Below, in pieces: positions 1 through 6,928 of a DNA stretch of 6,966 nt; positions within the stretch are counted from its first letter, which is position 1; every line of letters begins with the position of its first letter. Origin of the DNA: Candidatus Accumulibacter vicinus (GTDB lineage: Bacteria; Pseudomonadota; Gammaproteobacteria; Burkholderiales; Rhodocyclaceae); NCBI GenBank assembly GCA_002425405.1, contig DIME01000029.1:1-6966 (forward strand), written 5' to 3'. The notes under the pieces are model-generated. The model was not told where the DNA came from. It did not search any database and saw nothing but the letters and a program-made list of their open reading frames with translations. The translations under genes were made by a program, and so were the position numbers.

Positions 1-936
1 ACCATTCTGGCGCGCTATCAGCCGAAAAAGGTCATCATCTACTCACGCGACGAATTGAAGCAGTATGAAATGGCGCAGATTTTTAATGCGCCGCAGATGC
101 GCTATTTCATTGGCGACGTGCGCGACCAGCCGCGTCTCAGGCAAGCCATGGATGGGGTCGATCATGTGATCCACGCAGCGGCCCTGAAGCACGTGCCGGT
201 GGCCGAATACAATCCGATGGAATGCATCAAGACGAATATTTATGGGGCCGAGAACGTGATTCAGGCCGCCATCGCCGCCGAAGTCGAACAGGTGATTGCC
301 CTGTCGACTGACAAGGCAGCCAATCCGATCAACCTGTATGGGGCAACAAAACTGGCGTCGGATAAATTGTTCGTCGCAGCGAACAATATTGTCGGTGCAC
401 GCCGAACGCGGTTTGCGGTCGTTCGCTATGGCAATGTGGTCGGCTCGCGCGGATCGGTCATTCCCTTTTTCCAGAAGTTGCTTGCGCAGGGCGCCACCGA
501 ATTGCCGATCACGGATGAGCGCATGACCCGCTTCTGGATCACCCTGCAAAATGGGGTCGACTTTGTCATCAGGAATTTTGAGCGCATGCATGGTGGCGAG
601 ATCTTCATTCCCAAGATTCCGTCGGCCACCATCCTCGACCTGGCCAAGGCCATTGCTCCGGACCTGCCACTCAAGATCATCGGCATTCGCCCTGGTGAAA
701 AGCTGCATGAAACCATGTGCCCAGGCGATGATTCTCATCTGACCCTTGAATTTCATGACCATTTCTTGATCAAGCCAGCGATTTCCTTCACCCTGCAAGT
801 CGATTACCAGAAGAATCGGCTGGGCGAGATCGGCGTCCCGGTAAGCGGTGGCTTTGAATACAGTTCCGGCACCAATCCCGAGTTTCTCGATGTTGCGGCC
901 ATTCGTGCGCTGATCGCACAGGGACGCGAGCATTGA
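1..936 (+). CDS. pseB: UDP-N-acetylglucosamine 4,6-dehydratase (inverting), 5'-partial
   Basis: First enzyme of pseudaminic acid synthesis: a cytoplasmic, NADP-dependent SDR-family dehydratase/5-epimerase that converts UDP-GlcNAc to the UDP-4-keto-6-deoxy-L-arabino-hexulose. The frame is open from base 1, so the start codon and the N-terminal Rossmann glycine motif lie upstream; 311 residues are visible. By register with the FlaA1/PseB family about 28 residues are missing. The family hallmark IYSRDELKQYEMAQ is at codons 13-26. The catalytic Thr-Asp-Lys is at codons 103-105, followed by the Tyr113/Lys117 YxxxK pair; FlaA1 has T131, D132, K133, Y141 and K145. GEKLHE, typical of these dehydratases, is at codons 232-237. 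The TGA stop overlaps the TTG start of pseC by 4 bases. All catalytic residues visible in the window are intact. The alternative, a retaining LegB-type dehydratase, is less likely given the YSRDE signature. Confidence 0.96.
   Translation, partial: TILARYQPKKVIIYSRDELKQYEMAQIFNAPQMRYFIGDVRDQPRLRQAMDGVDHVIHAAALKHVPVAEYNPMECIKTNIYGAENVIQAAIAAEVEQVIALSTDKAANPINLYGATKLASDKLFVAANNIVGARRTRFAVVRYGNVVGSRGSVIPFFQKLLAQGATELPITDERMTRFWITLQNGVDFVIRNFERMHGGEIFIPKIPSATILDLAKAIAPDLPLKIIGIRPGEKLHETMCPGDDSHLTLEFHDHFLIKPAISFTLQVDYQKNRLGEIGVPVSGGFEYSSGTNPEFLDVAAIRALIAQGREH
920..924 (+). promoter_or_regulatory. Ribosome binding site for pseC, inside the pseB end
   Basis: AGGGA lies 8 bases before the TTG at 933-935. 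It supports TTG as the true start of pseC, because no ATG or GTG occurs close by in that frame and the family N-terminus (IPYGRQSIS) begins directly after it. The site lies inside the coding sequence of pseB, as expected for translationally coupled genes. Confidence 0.55.
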
Positions 937-2078
937 TTCCCTACGGTCGCCAATCGATTTCTGAAGAGGATATCGCTGCCGTCGTGGCGGTGCTACGTTC
1001 GGACTGGATCACGCAGGGACCCTGTATCGACGCTTTCGAACGCGCACTGGCCGCGTATTGCGGTGTGGCCCACGGGGTGGCAGTGGCCAATGCGACGGCA
1101 GCGCTGCACATCGCCTGCCTGGCGCTCGGTGTCGGCCCTGGGGATTGGGTCTGGACCTCTCCGAACACCTTCCTGGCTTCAGCCAATTGCGCTCTGTATT
1201 GCGGTGCCCAGGTCGACTTTGTCGACATCGACCCGCTGACCTACAACATCAGCGTGGCGGCGCTGGAAGAAAAACTGCGACAGGCCAGTCTCCATGGTGT
1301 GCTGCCGGCGGTGCTCATCCCGGTTCACTTCGCAGGCCAATCCTGCGACATGAAAGCGATCGGGGCGCTGGCAAGGCAATACGGATGCAAGGTGATCGAG
1401 GATGCATCGCATGCGGTTGGCGCCGACTACCAGGCCGGCAAGGTCGGTAATTGCGCCTTCAGCGACATGACCGTGTTCAGTTTTCATCCGGTCAAGATAT
1501 TGACCACCGCTGAAGGGGGCATGGTGATGACCAATAGCGCGGCATTGCGCCAGGCATTGCAGCGTCTGCGGTCGCACGGAATGACACGCGACCCGGCCGA
1601 TTTGCAGAACAAGCATGAAGGCGCCTGGTATTACGAACAGATCGAACTGGGCTACAACTACCGAATCACCGATCTCCAGGCGGCACTAGGCCTCAGCCAG
1701 CTGGCAAGTCTGGGCAAATTCGTGGCACGCCGGCGCGAACTGGCCGCGCGCTATGACCGGCTATTGGCCGACTTGCCGTTGGTATTGCCGCGGCAGGCCG
1801 AATACGGCCGTTCGGCCTACCATCTATACCCGGTCTGGGTCGCGTTCGAGCGGCGTCGTGTCGTGTTCGACGCGCTACGTGCCCAAGGCATCGGTGCCAA
1901 TGTGCATTACCTCCCCGTCTATCTACAACCCTATTACAGGACGCTCGGTTTTCGCGCCGGGAAGTGTCCACAAGCCGAGCATTTTTACCGTGGCGCCATC
2001 AGTCTGCCGCTGTTCTATTCGATGACAGACGATGAGCAGGACCAGGTAGTGGCTGCGCTGTCGAACGCCCTGGCATGA
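933..2078 (+). CDS. pseC: UDP-4-amino-4,6-dideoxy-N-acetyl-beta-L-altrosamine transaminase
   Basis: PLP-dependent aminotransferase of the DegT/DnrJ/EryC1/StrS sugar-aminotransferase family. It converts the 4-keto product of PseB to UDP-4-amino-4,6-dideoxy-N-acetyl-beta-L-altrosamine, usually with glutamate as amino donor. The protein has 381 residues, full length for the family. The N-terminus IPYGRQSISEEDI and the following DWITQGP are strong PseC signatures. The Schiff-base lysine is Lys188 in SFHPVKILTTAEGG. Asp157 in VIEDASHA should contact the PLP pyridine nitrogen, with His160 just after it. RITDLQAALGLSQL in the second half is typical of the fold, and the frame is unbroken. The start is TTG at 933, overlapping the pseB stop as TTGA; a possible Shine-Dalgarno is at 920-924. 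The stop overlaps the ATG of pseF by 4 bases. A rare start codon on an otherwise normal gene may lower its output relative to its neighbours. Confidence 0.96.
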   Translation: MIPYGRQSISEEDIAAVVAVLRSDWITQGPCIDAFERALAAYCGVAHGVAVANATAALHIACLALGVGPGDWVWTSPNTFLASANCALYCGAQVDFVDIDPLTYNISVAALEEKLRQASLHGVLPAVLIPVHFAGQSCDMKAIGALARQYGCKVIEDASHAVGADYQAGKVGNCAFSDMTVFSFHPVKILTTAEGGMVMTNSAALRQALQRLRSHGMTRDPADLQNKHEGAWYYEQIELGYNYRITDLQAALGLSQLASLGKFVARRRELAARYDRLLADLPLVLPRQAEYGRSAYHLYPVWVAFERRRVVFDALRAQGIGANVHYLPVYLQPYYRTLGFRAGKCPQAEHFYRGAISLPLFYSMTDDEQDQVVAALSNALA

Positions 2079-2764
2079 AGCTGGCAATCATTCCTGCCCG
2101 TGGTGGCAGCAAACGCATTCCGCGCAAGAACATCAAACTGTTCTGCGGTAGGCCGATGATCGCCTGGTCGATTGATGCGGCACGCGCCTCAGGGCTTTTC
2201 GATCACATCGTCGTTTCGACCGACGATATTGAAATTTCCGCAGTGGCAAAGGCGTATGGGGCTGAGGTGCCGTTCATGCGACCGGCAGCCCTCTCCGATG
2301 ATTACACGGGAACATCCTCCGTGGTCGCACATGCCATCCAGTGGTATCGCGCACAGGGCGACATGCCAGACCTGGTTTGCTGCATCTACGCGACAGCACC
2401 ATTCGTCAGCGCGGCAGATCTGCAACGGGGCCTGCAAATGCTGGCTGACAGCGGTTCGGATTTCGCTTTCTCGGTGACCAGCTTTGCCTTCCCGATTCAG
2501 CGTGCCATCAAGCTGACCGAAGAAGGGCGGGTTCAGATGTTTCAACCCGAGCATTTCAACACCCGTTCGCAAGACCTGGAAGAGGCCTTCCATGATGCCG
2601 GCCAGTTCTACTGGGGACGTACCGCGGCGTGGATAGCCGACAAACCGATCTTTTCAACCGATGCCGTGCCGGTGATTCTGCCCCGCCACCGCGTGCAGGA
2701 CATTGATACGCCAGAAGACTGGGAACGTGCAGAGTGGATGTTCAAGGCGCTGCAGACAGGATGA
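2075..2764 (+). CDS. pseF: Pseudaminic acid cytidylyltransferase (CMP-Pse synthase)
   Basis: Transfers CMP from CTP to the finished nonulosonic acid, the last step before transfer to an acceptor. It belongs to the CMP-NeuAc synthetase (NeuA/KdsB-like) nucleotidyltransferases. The protein has 229 residues, normal for PseF. The N-terminal nucleotide-binding motif AIIPARGGSKRIPRKNIK spans residues 4-21, with the CTP-contacting Arg9, Ser12, Lys13 and Arg14. VVSTDDIEI and EVPFMRPAALSDD follow, the latter typical of PseF rather than NeuA. Two C-terminal aspartates in DIDTPEDW (Asp209, Asp211) are the expected metal ligands. The ATG overlaps the pseC stop (ATGA), and no strong Shine-Dalgarno precedes it, so translation probably depends on coupling to pseC. 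Its own TGA lies in another ATGA with pseG. A legionaminic-type cytidylyltransferase is the main alternative, but the motifs favour PseF. Confidence 0.94.
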   Translation: MKLAIIPARGGSKRIPRKNIKLFCGRPMIAWSIDAARASGLFDHIVVSTDDIEISAVAKAYGAEVPFMRPAALSDDYTGTSSVVAHAIQWYRAQGDMPDLVCCIYATAPFVSAADLQRGLQMLADSGSDFAFSVTSFAFPIQRAIKLTEEGRVQMFQPEHFNTRSQDLEEAFHDAGQFYWGRTAAWIADKPIFSTDAVPVILPRHRVQDIDTPEDWERAEWMFKALQTG

Positions 2765-3885
2765 CCCGGATGACCGGGCAAGAAATTTCTTTCCGCGTTG
2801 ATGCCTCCCTGCAAATCGGCACAGGCCACGTCATGCGTTGTTTGACACTGGCCGATGCCCTAAAGGCCGCGGGTGCCAGTTGCCGTTTTATTTGCCGTGA
2901 GCACCCAGGCCATCTTCTTGGCCTGATCCGGCAACGGGGGCATGCAGCGATTGCCTTGCCTGGCCCGGTGGCGAACCCTTCGCCTGGTTCCCGTGAGCAC
3001 CCGTTTCAACCGGCGCATGCGGTCTGGCTTGGCGCCGACGGGTCTACCGACGCCGGGCAAACCCGGACGATTTTGCAGGGTCTGGTCACTGACTGGCTGA
3101 TCGTTGATCATTATGCGCTCGATGCCCGCTGGGAATCTGCGCTCAAGGCGACCTACCGCAAGCTGATGGTGATTGACGATCTTGCCGACCGCGAACATAT
3201 TTGTGATCTCTTGCTCGATCAGAATCTGGTCGACGGAATGGCCAATCGCTACCGTGGCAAAGTGCCCGGCCATTGTGTCTGCCTGGTCGGCCCACAATAC
3301 GCCCTGCTGAGGCCGGAGTTCAGCGCGCTTCGACCAGCCAGTCTTGCCCGGCGTAAAACGCCCTCGCTGAACCGATTGTTGATTTTCATGGGAGGCAGCG
3401 ATCCCGACAATGAAACCGGAAAGGTCCTCGATGGGGTGAGGCTGTCCAGAAAACCTTGGGAGCATATCGACGTGGTCGTCGGGGAAAGCTATTCTGCCCT
3501 GCAGACCCTGAAGGAAACCCTGGCGAACTTCCCGTCTGCCACGCTGCACATCCAGACGCCCGACATGGCGAAATTGATGGCGGCCGCTGATCTGGCCGTC
3601 ACCGCAGGCGGCAGCGTGACCTGGGAAAAATGTATCCTTGGGTTGCCCAGTCTCGTCGTCATCCTCGGTGAAAACCAGCGCCCGATCGCCACGATGATGC
3701 ATCAGCAGGGGGCTCAGCGGACTCTGGGTATGGCCTCTGAACTGACTCCAGCCTGTTATGCGGGATATCTGGAACGAATGGCGGTCGGTGAGTTGCCGAC
3801 AATGATCGACTGTGCCAGCAAAGTGTGCGATGGCGCGGGGGTCGAAAGGGTGTTAAAAATTCTTGACAATGAGAAGCGCATATGA
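2761..3885 (+). CDS. pseG: UDP-2,4-diacetamido-2,4,6-trideoxy-beta-L-altropyranose hydrolase
   Basis: Cytoplasmic GT-B-fold hydrolase, related to MurG-type glycosyltransferases, that removes UDP from the diacetamido sugar to release the hexose used by the synthase. From ATG 2761 it has 374 residues. FRVDASLQIGTGHVMRCL near the N-terminus carries the catalytic-region His23 (GHxxR motif) and Arg26. MIDDLADR lies in the middle, then IFMGGSDPDNET (Gly211-Gly212-Ser213-Asp214) and the UDP-binding TAGGSVTWEKCILGLPS (Thr281 to Glu289). It is roughly 100 residues longer than the Campylobacter protein as I recall it; part of the extra length is a Pro/Gly-rich stretch at about residues 65-90. I chose 2761 because it forms the same 4-bp ATGA overlap seen at the neighbouring junctions. 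ATG 2770 is also plausible (GACAGG at 2755-2760 is 9 bases before it), and GTG 2734 would add 9 unconserved residues. The stop overlaps the next gene. Confidence 0.93.
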   Translation: MTRMTGQEISFRVDASLQIGTGHVMRCLTLADALKAAGASCRFICREHPGHLLGLIRQRGHAAIALPGPVANPSPGSREHPFQPAHAVWLGADGSTDAGQTRTILQGLVTDWLIVDHYALDARWESALKATYRKLMVIDDLADREHICDLLLDQNLVDGMANRYRGKVPGHCVCLVGPQYALLRPEFSALRPASLARRKTPSLNRLLIFMGGSDPDNETGKVLDGVRLSRKPWEHIDVVVGESYSALQTLKETLANFPSATLHIQTPDMAKLMAAADLAVTAGGSVTWEKCILGLPSLVVILGENQRPIATMMHQQGAQRTLGMASELTPACYAGYLERMAVGELPTMIDCASKVCDGAGVERVLKILDNEKRI

Positions 3886-4949
3886 ATGACAGCCTCTTGG
3901 CCATTGCCGGGCGGAGCATCGGCCCCGATGAACCTCCTTATTGCATCGCGGAAGTCGGCATCAATCATAATGGTGATCTTGGCATGGCCAAACGAATGAT
4001 AGAAACCGCCAAAGAGGTGGGTGCCGATGCGGTCAAGTTTCAGACCTTCAAAGCAGAAGAATTCTGTGGCGATCCTGAACAGATGTTCACCTACCAGTCG
4101 CAAGGGAAGACCGTCACCGAATCCATGCTGGAAATGTTCAGTCGCTACGAGTTCGCTCCTGAGCAGTGGCGTGCAATCAAGGTTCACTGTGATACTGTTG
4201 GCATTACCTTTTTCTCGACTCCACAGAACCGTTCCGACCTCGATCTGCTGATGTCGATCGGTGTGCCGGCGATCAAGGTGGGTTCCGACGACTTCACCAA
4301 CCTGCCATTGCTCCGAAGCTATGCAGCGGAGAATCTGCCGCTGATTCTTTCCTGTGGCATGAGCGATCTGGCCGAGGTGCACCAGGCGCTGGAAACGGTC
4401 GGATGGTTTTCCGGCAAGCCTCTGGTCTTGTTGCTCTGTACTTCCCAGTACCCTACGCCTGCGCAGGACGTTAATATCCGCAAGCTGACGACCCTGCAGC
4501 AGGCCTTCCCGGGCCTGCTGGTCGGCTTCTCTGATCACACACAGGGTCCCTTGGCTGCAGCTCTGGCTGTCGCCCTCGGTGCACAAGTATTCGAGAAGCA
4601 CTTCACGCTCGACCATGATCTGCCGGGGCCGGATCACTGGTTTGCCGAAGAAAGCGATGGGCTGCGCGAATGGATACAAACGATCCGGTGTGCGCACGAG
4701 ATGTTGGGCAGCCCGATTCTGATGCCAACGCAAGCCGAAAGAGAGATGCGCTTACAGGCAAGGCGCAGCATCGTGGCATTACAACACATTGAAACGGGGG
4801 AAGAATTGAATGCCGGGAATATCGGTTTGCGGCGACCCGGTGCCGGGTTGTCTCCAGAACTGATTGATCGGGTGATGGGCCTAAGAGCGGCGCACCGGAT
4901 CCAGAAAGGGAGCTATCTTCAGTTGACGGATATTTCAAACCAAGGATAA
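3882..4949 (+). CDS. pseI: Nonulosonic acid synthase (PseI/NeuB family)
   Basis: Condenses phosphoenolpyruvate with a 6-carbon acetamido sugar to form a 9-carbon nonulosonic acid, in a metal-dependent TIM barrel followed by a SAF/antifreeze-like domain. It has 355 residues, full length. Barrel: IAEVGINHNG (residues 22-31, Glu24), KFQTF (Lys52), KVGS (Lys132, Ser135), LSCGM (Ser157), CTSQYPTP (from Cys186), SDHT (Ser217, His219) and EKHFTLD (His240). His219 and His240 keep the 21-residue spacing of the NeuB metal-binding pair. The SAF domain runs from about Arg294 to the end, with GLRRPGAGL (Arg317/Arg318). Position 188 is Ser where sialic acid synthases have Asn. Context makes it the pseudaminic acid synthase, but NHNG, KFQTFKAE and GPDH are closer to the NeuB/LegI branch, so the gene symbol is assigned by context. 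It starts in an ATGA overlap with pseG, with GAGAAG at 3871-3876. Confidence 0.85.
   Translation: MNDSLLAIAGRSIGPDEPPYCIAEVGINHNGDLGMAKRMIETAKEVGADAVKFQTFKAEEFCGDPEQMFTYQSQGKTVTESMLEMFSRYEFAPEQWRAIKVHCDTVGITFFSTPQNRSDLDLLMSIGVPAIKVGSDDFTNLPLLRSYAAENLPLILSCGMSDLAEVHQALETVGWFSGKPLVLLLCTSQYPTPAQDVNIRKLTTLQQAFPGLLVGFSDHTQGPLAAALAVALGAQVFEKHFTLDHDLPGPDHWFAEESDGLREWIQTIRCAHEMLGSPILMPTQAEREMRLQARRSIVALQHIETGEELNAGNIGLRRPGAGLSPELIDRVMGLRAAHRIQKGSYLQLTDISNQG
4942..4946 (+). promoter_or_regulatory. Ribosome binding site for pseH-type gene
   Basis: AAGGA lies 5 bases before the ATG at 4952 and overlaps the last sense codons of the synthase gene. It is the first junction in the operon without a stop/start overlap, and a clear site of its own fits independent initiation. 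Confidence 0.55.
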
Positions 4950-4951
4950 AA

Positions 4952-5527
4952 ATGGTCACCAGAATCTTGTTCAATTACCCTGATTATTCCCTGACAGCTT
5001 TGGATGAGCAGGATAAGGATCTGATCTTGAGATGGCGTAATTCGGAATCGATACGCCATTACATGTATGACACCAGGACGATCACTCCAGAAGAACACGA
5101 CAAGTGGTTCCACAGGGAGTCGAGGAATGAGAAGTCCCGACATTTCATGTTCAGGGAAAAAGGCCGGCCTGTAGGTTTTGTATCTTTTACAGACATCAAT
5201 GACCGTGATCGTCGCTGTGCGTGGGCATTCAATCTGTCCGATGAAAGGGAGGGTCTTCAGAAAGGACTGGGCGCTGTCATGGAATACTTTGCGCTCGAGT
5301 ATGTTTTTGAACAAATGGCCATCGAAAAGCTTTGCTGTGAGGTTCTGGATTTCAATACTGCAGTGGTTCGTCTGCATCAGCGCTTTGGATTTAACAAGGA
5401 AGGGTTTCTTCAGAAACACATCCACCGGGATGATGGGGTTTTCGGCGTGGTGGTGATGGCGCTTTTCCGGGAGGACTGGATGAAGATAAAAGGCGAAATA
5501 GCAAAGACCTTGTTCAGTGCCAGCTAG
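4952..5527 (+). CDS. pseH: UDP-4-amino-4,6-dideoxy-N-acetyl-beta-L-altrosamine N-acetyltransferase (GNAT family)
   Basis: GNAT acetyltransferase that uses acetyl-CoA to acetylate the 4-amine made by PseC, giving the UDP-2,4-diacetamido sugar that PseG hydrolyses. It has 191 residues, normal for PseH. The N-terminal part has DKDLILRWRNSESIRHYMY followed by ITPEEHDKWF, the pattern typical of RimJ/RimL-like sugar N-acetyltransferases in nonulosonate clusters. The acetyl-CoA pyrophosphate loop is QKGLGA at residues 103-108. The C-terminal RFGFNKEGFLQKH (about residues 144-156) is the usual GNAT end motif. No membrane segment is present. It starts 2 bases after the synthase stop with its own ribosome site, and the wbqC-like gene follows after 4 bases. 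The name rests on family resemblance plus being the only acetyltransferase in an otherwise complete pathway; a different acyl group cannot be excluded. Confidence 0.87.
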   Translation: MVTRILFNYPDYSLTALDEQDKDLILRWRNSESIRHYMYDTRTITPEEHDKWFHRESRNEKSRHFMFREKGRPVGFVSFTDINDRDRRCAWAFNLSDEREGLQKGLGAVMEYFALEYVFEQMAIEKLCCEVLDFNTAVVRLHQRFGFNKEGFLQKHIHRDDGVFGVVVMALFREDWMKIKGEIAKTLFSAS

Positions 5528-5531
5528 CCTA

Positions 5532-6221
5532 ATGGCGGTCATTCTCTCTGCTCATCAGCCGGCCTATCTCCCATGGCTGGGCTATTTTGACAAGATGGCA
5601 CGCGCGGATATCTTCGTTTTTCTTGATACCGTGCAGTTCGAAAAGAACAGTTTCATCAACCGGAACAAGATAAAAACAGCACAAGGACCACAATGGCTGA
5701 CCATCCCGGTCAGGGTCAAAGGGCATATTCAGGCATCGCTTCGTGAGACTTTGATTGACGATACACAGCCCTGGCGCAGCAAGCACCTGAAGTCGCTGGA
5801 AATGAATTACCGAAAGGCGCCGGGATTCAAGGAGTGCTTCCCGAAACTTGAACAGCTGTTTTCAATTCAGCAATCCAATCTTGCCGAGCTGTGCTGGCAG
5901 CAGCTTCGATTCTGGGTGACGGAATTCAGAATGAACACAAGGATTGTTCGTGCATCGGAATTGCCGATAACCAGCAGAAAATCGCAATTGATCCTGGATC
6001 TGTGCCAGCACTTCGGGGCAGAAAAATATCTGTCCGGCGCTCTGGGGAAAAACTATCTGGACGAGGACCGTTTTGCAGACGCCGGAATAACGATCGATTA
6101 CCAGGATTTTCGGCATCCAGCCTATCCCCAGTTATGGGGAAATTTCGAACCCTATATGTGCATCGTCGATTACTGGATGAACTGCGGTTCGGACATACAT
6201 CATGTTTTGACCGGGAAATGA
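5532..6221 (+). CDS. WbqC-family protein
   Basis: A 229-residue member of the WbqC-like family, found in O-antigen, capsule and flagellar-glycan clusters. To my knowledge it has no firmly established activity. The N-terminal hallmark is AHQPAYLPWLGYFDK at residues 7-21, followed by NSFINRNKIK at 39-48 and the WLTIPV core at about residues 54-59. The C-terminal region has a pattern like DFxHPxYPQLWGxFxPYM and then DYWMNCG, as in complete family members, so it does not look truncated. It has no signal peptide or membrane helix and is presumably cytoplasmic. I chose ATG 5532 because the conserved region begins right after it; GTG 5517 would add five residues and overlap pseH. No good Shine-Dalgarno is visible for either, so translation may be coupled to pseH. 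Its position suggests a part in modifying or assembling the nonulosonic acid glycan; this is inference. Confidence 0.88.
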   Translation: MAVILSAHQPAYLPWLGYFDKMARADIFVFLDTVQFEKNSFINRNKIKTAQGPQWLTIPVRVKGHIQASLRETLIDDTQPWRSKHLKSLEMNYRKAPGFKECFPKLEQLFSIQQSNLAELCWQQLRFWVTEFRMNTRIVRASELPITSRKSQLILDLCQHFGAEKYLSGALGKNYLDEDRFADAGITIDYQDFRHPAYPQLWGNFEPYMCIVDYWMNCGSDIHHVLTGK

Positions 6222-6222
6222 C

Positions 6223-6900
6223 ATGAGTTTCAGTTCTGAATGGGAGCAGCGTTACGCGGAAAGCACTCATCTGTCGGTATGGCCGTGGTCCGATGTGGTC
6301 AGCCTGGTACATCGGCACCTTAAACCGATCCTTGTGGCAGGCGGTGGGCGTGTTCTTGAACTCGGCTCAGGGGCGGGTGCGAATATACCCTTATTCATTT
6401 CGCTTGGTATGGACTATCATGGCATAGAGGGTAGTCCAACCATTGTTAAAAAACTGCATCAACGCTATCCTGGCCTGATTCAAAATATCATTGAAGCAGA
6501 TTTTACAATTCAGCAACCGTTCGAGGGAAGATTTGATCTCGTTCTCGACCGGGCTTCGTTGACCCATAACAACACGGTGTCGATCAGAAGTGCATTGCAG
6601 ATCGTTTCGGACGCGCTCAAGCCTGACGGCATATTTATCGGCTCTGATTGGTTTTCCATGAATCATAGCGATTTCTTGTCCGGCGAAGCCGTGGATGATG
6701 ATTTTACGAGAACAGGCTACAGCAAGGGTCAGTTCACCGGGGTAGGAAAAGTCCACTTTTCCGATGCAGCTCATCTTCGGGATCTGTTTTCGAATTTCGA
6801 GATTTTGTTCATCGAAGAAAAACTCATGCGACGATATGAGCCACAGGACAACCATCAGTTCGCCTCCTGGAACATCGTCGCAAGGAAGCCGCGTGCTTAA
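6223..6900 (+). CDS. Class I SAM-dependent methyltransferase
   Basis: A 225-residue Rossmann-fold methyltransferase. Motif I is RVLELGSGAGANIPLF (Glu46, Gly48, Gly50, Gly52). The acidic residue expected to hold the SAM ribose is Glu69 in YHGIEGSP. Motif II is FDLVLDRASLTH (Asp105, Asp109), and a motif III-like segment is LKPDGIFIGSDW. The N-terminal MSFSSEWEQRYAES resembles small-molecule methyltransferases of the Methyltransf_11/25 type. The substrate cannot be told from the sequence; as the last gene of the cluster, an O- or N-methylation of the nonulosonic acid or of the glycan carrying it is the obvious guess. It starts 1 base after the wbqC-like stop, with GGGA at 6213-6216 as a weak ribosome site. 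Base composition is clearly lower in GC than the first genes (about 37% in 6481-6540), hinting at a separate origin. No coding sequence follows it in the window. Confidence 0.88.
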   Translation: MSFSSEWEQRYAESTHLSVWPWSDVVSLVHRHLKPILVAGGGRVLELGSGAGANIPLFISLGMDYHGIEGSPTIVKKLHQRYPGLIQNIIEADFTIQQPFEGRFDLVLDRASLTHNNTVSIRSALQIVSDALKPDGIFIGSDWFSMNHSDFLSGEAVDDDFTRTGYSKGQFTGVGKVHFSDAAHLRDLFSNFEILFIEEKLMRRYEPQDNHQFASWNIVARKPRA

Positions 6901-6906
6901 TGTGAC

Positions 6907-6922
6907 AGTCGCGTCAGCGACT
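6907..6922 (+). terminator. Small hairpin just after the operon, possible 3'-end structure
   Basis: A perfect 6-bp inverted repeat, AGTCGC then GTCA then GCGACT, begins 7 bases after the last stop codon. GTG at 6902-6904 can also pair with CAC at 6923-6925 across a 2-base bulge. No run of T follows, so it is not a classical intrinsic terminator; it may protect the 3' end or stand together with the larger hairpin downstream. Confidence 0.35.
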
Positions 6923-6928
6923 CACGAA

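Noticed and set aside
43..933. 296-codon open frame on the minus strand opposite pseB
   Set aside because: It lies wholly antisense to a gene with intact catalytic motifs; its translation has no recognisable domain and looks like a codon-bias shadow of GC-rich coding sequence.
2734..2760. GTG at 2734 as the start of pseG
   Set aside because: It would add nine residues with no match to the family N-terminus and a 31-base overlap, while ATG 2761 repeats the 4-base overlap seen at neighbouring junctions.
2860..3702. 280-codon open frame on the minus strand opposite pseG
   Set aside because: The translation is low-complexity and rich in Arg, His and Gln, as expected from the reverse strand of a GC-rich gene, with no family motifs.
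3853..3885. TTGACA at 3863-3868 before the synthase gene as an internal promoter -35 box
   Set aside because: No fitting -10 box lies at 16-18 bases; it is inside the pseG coding end and the coupled overlap needs no separate promoter.
3756..4733. 325-codon open frame on the minus strand opposite the synthase
   Set aside because: It spans the pseG/synthase junction in antisense and has no recognisable motif; the + strand gene explains the sequence.
5517..5531. GTG at 5517 as the start of the wbqC-like gene
   Set aside because: The five extra residues are not conserved in the family, and the site has no ribosome binding sequence; ATG 5532 sits directly before the conserved AHQP motif.
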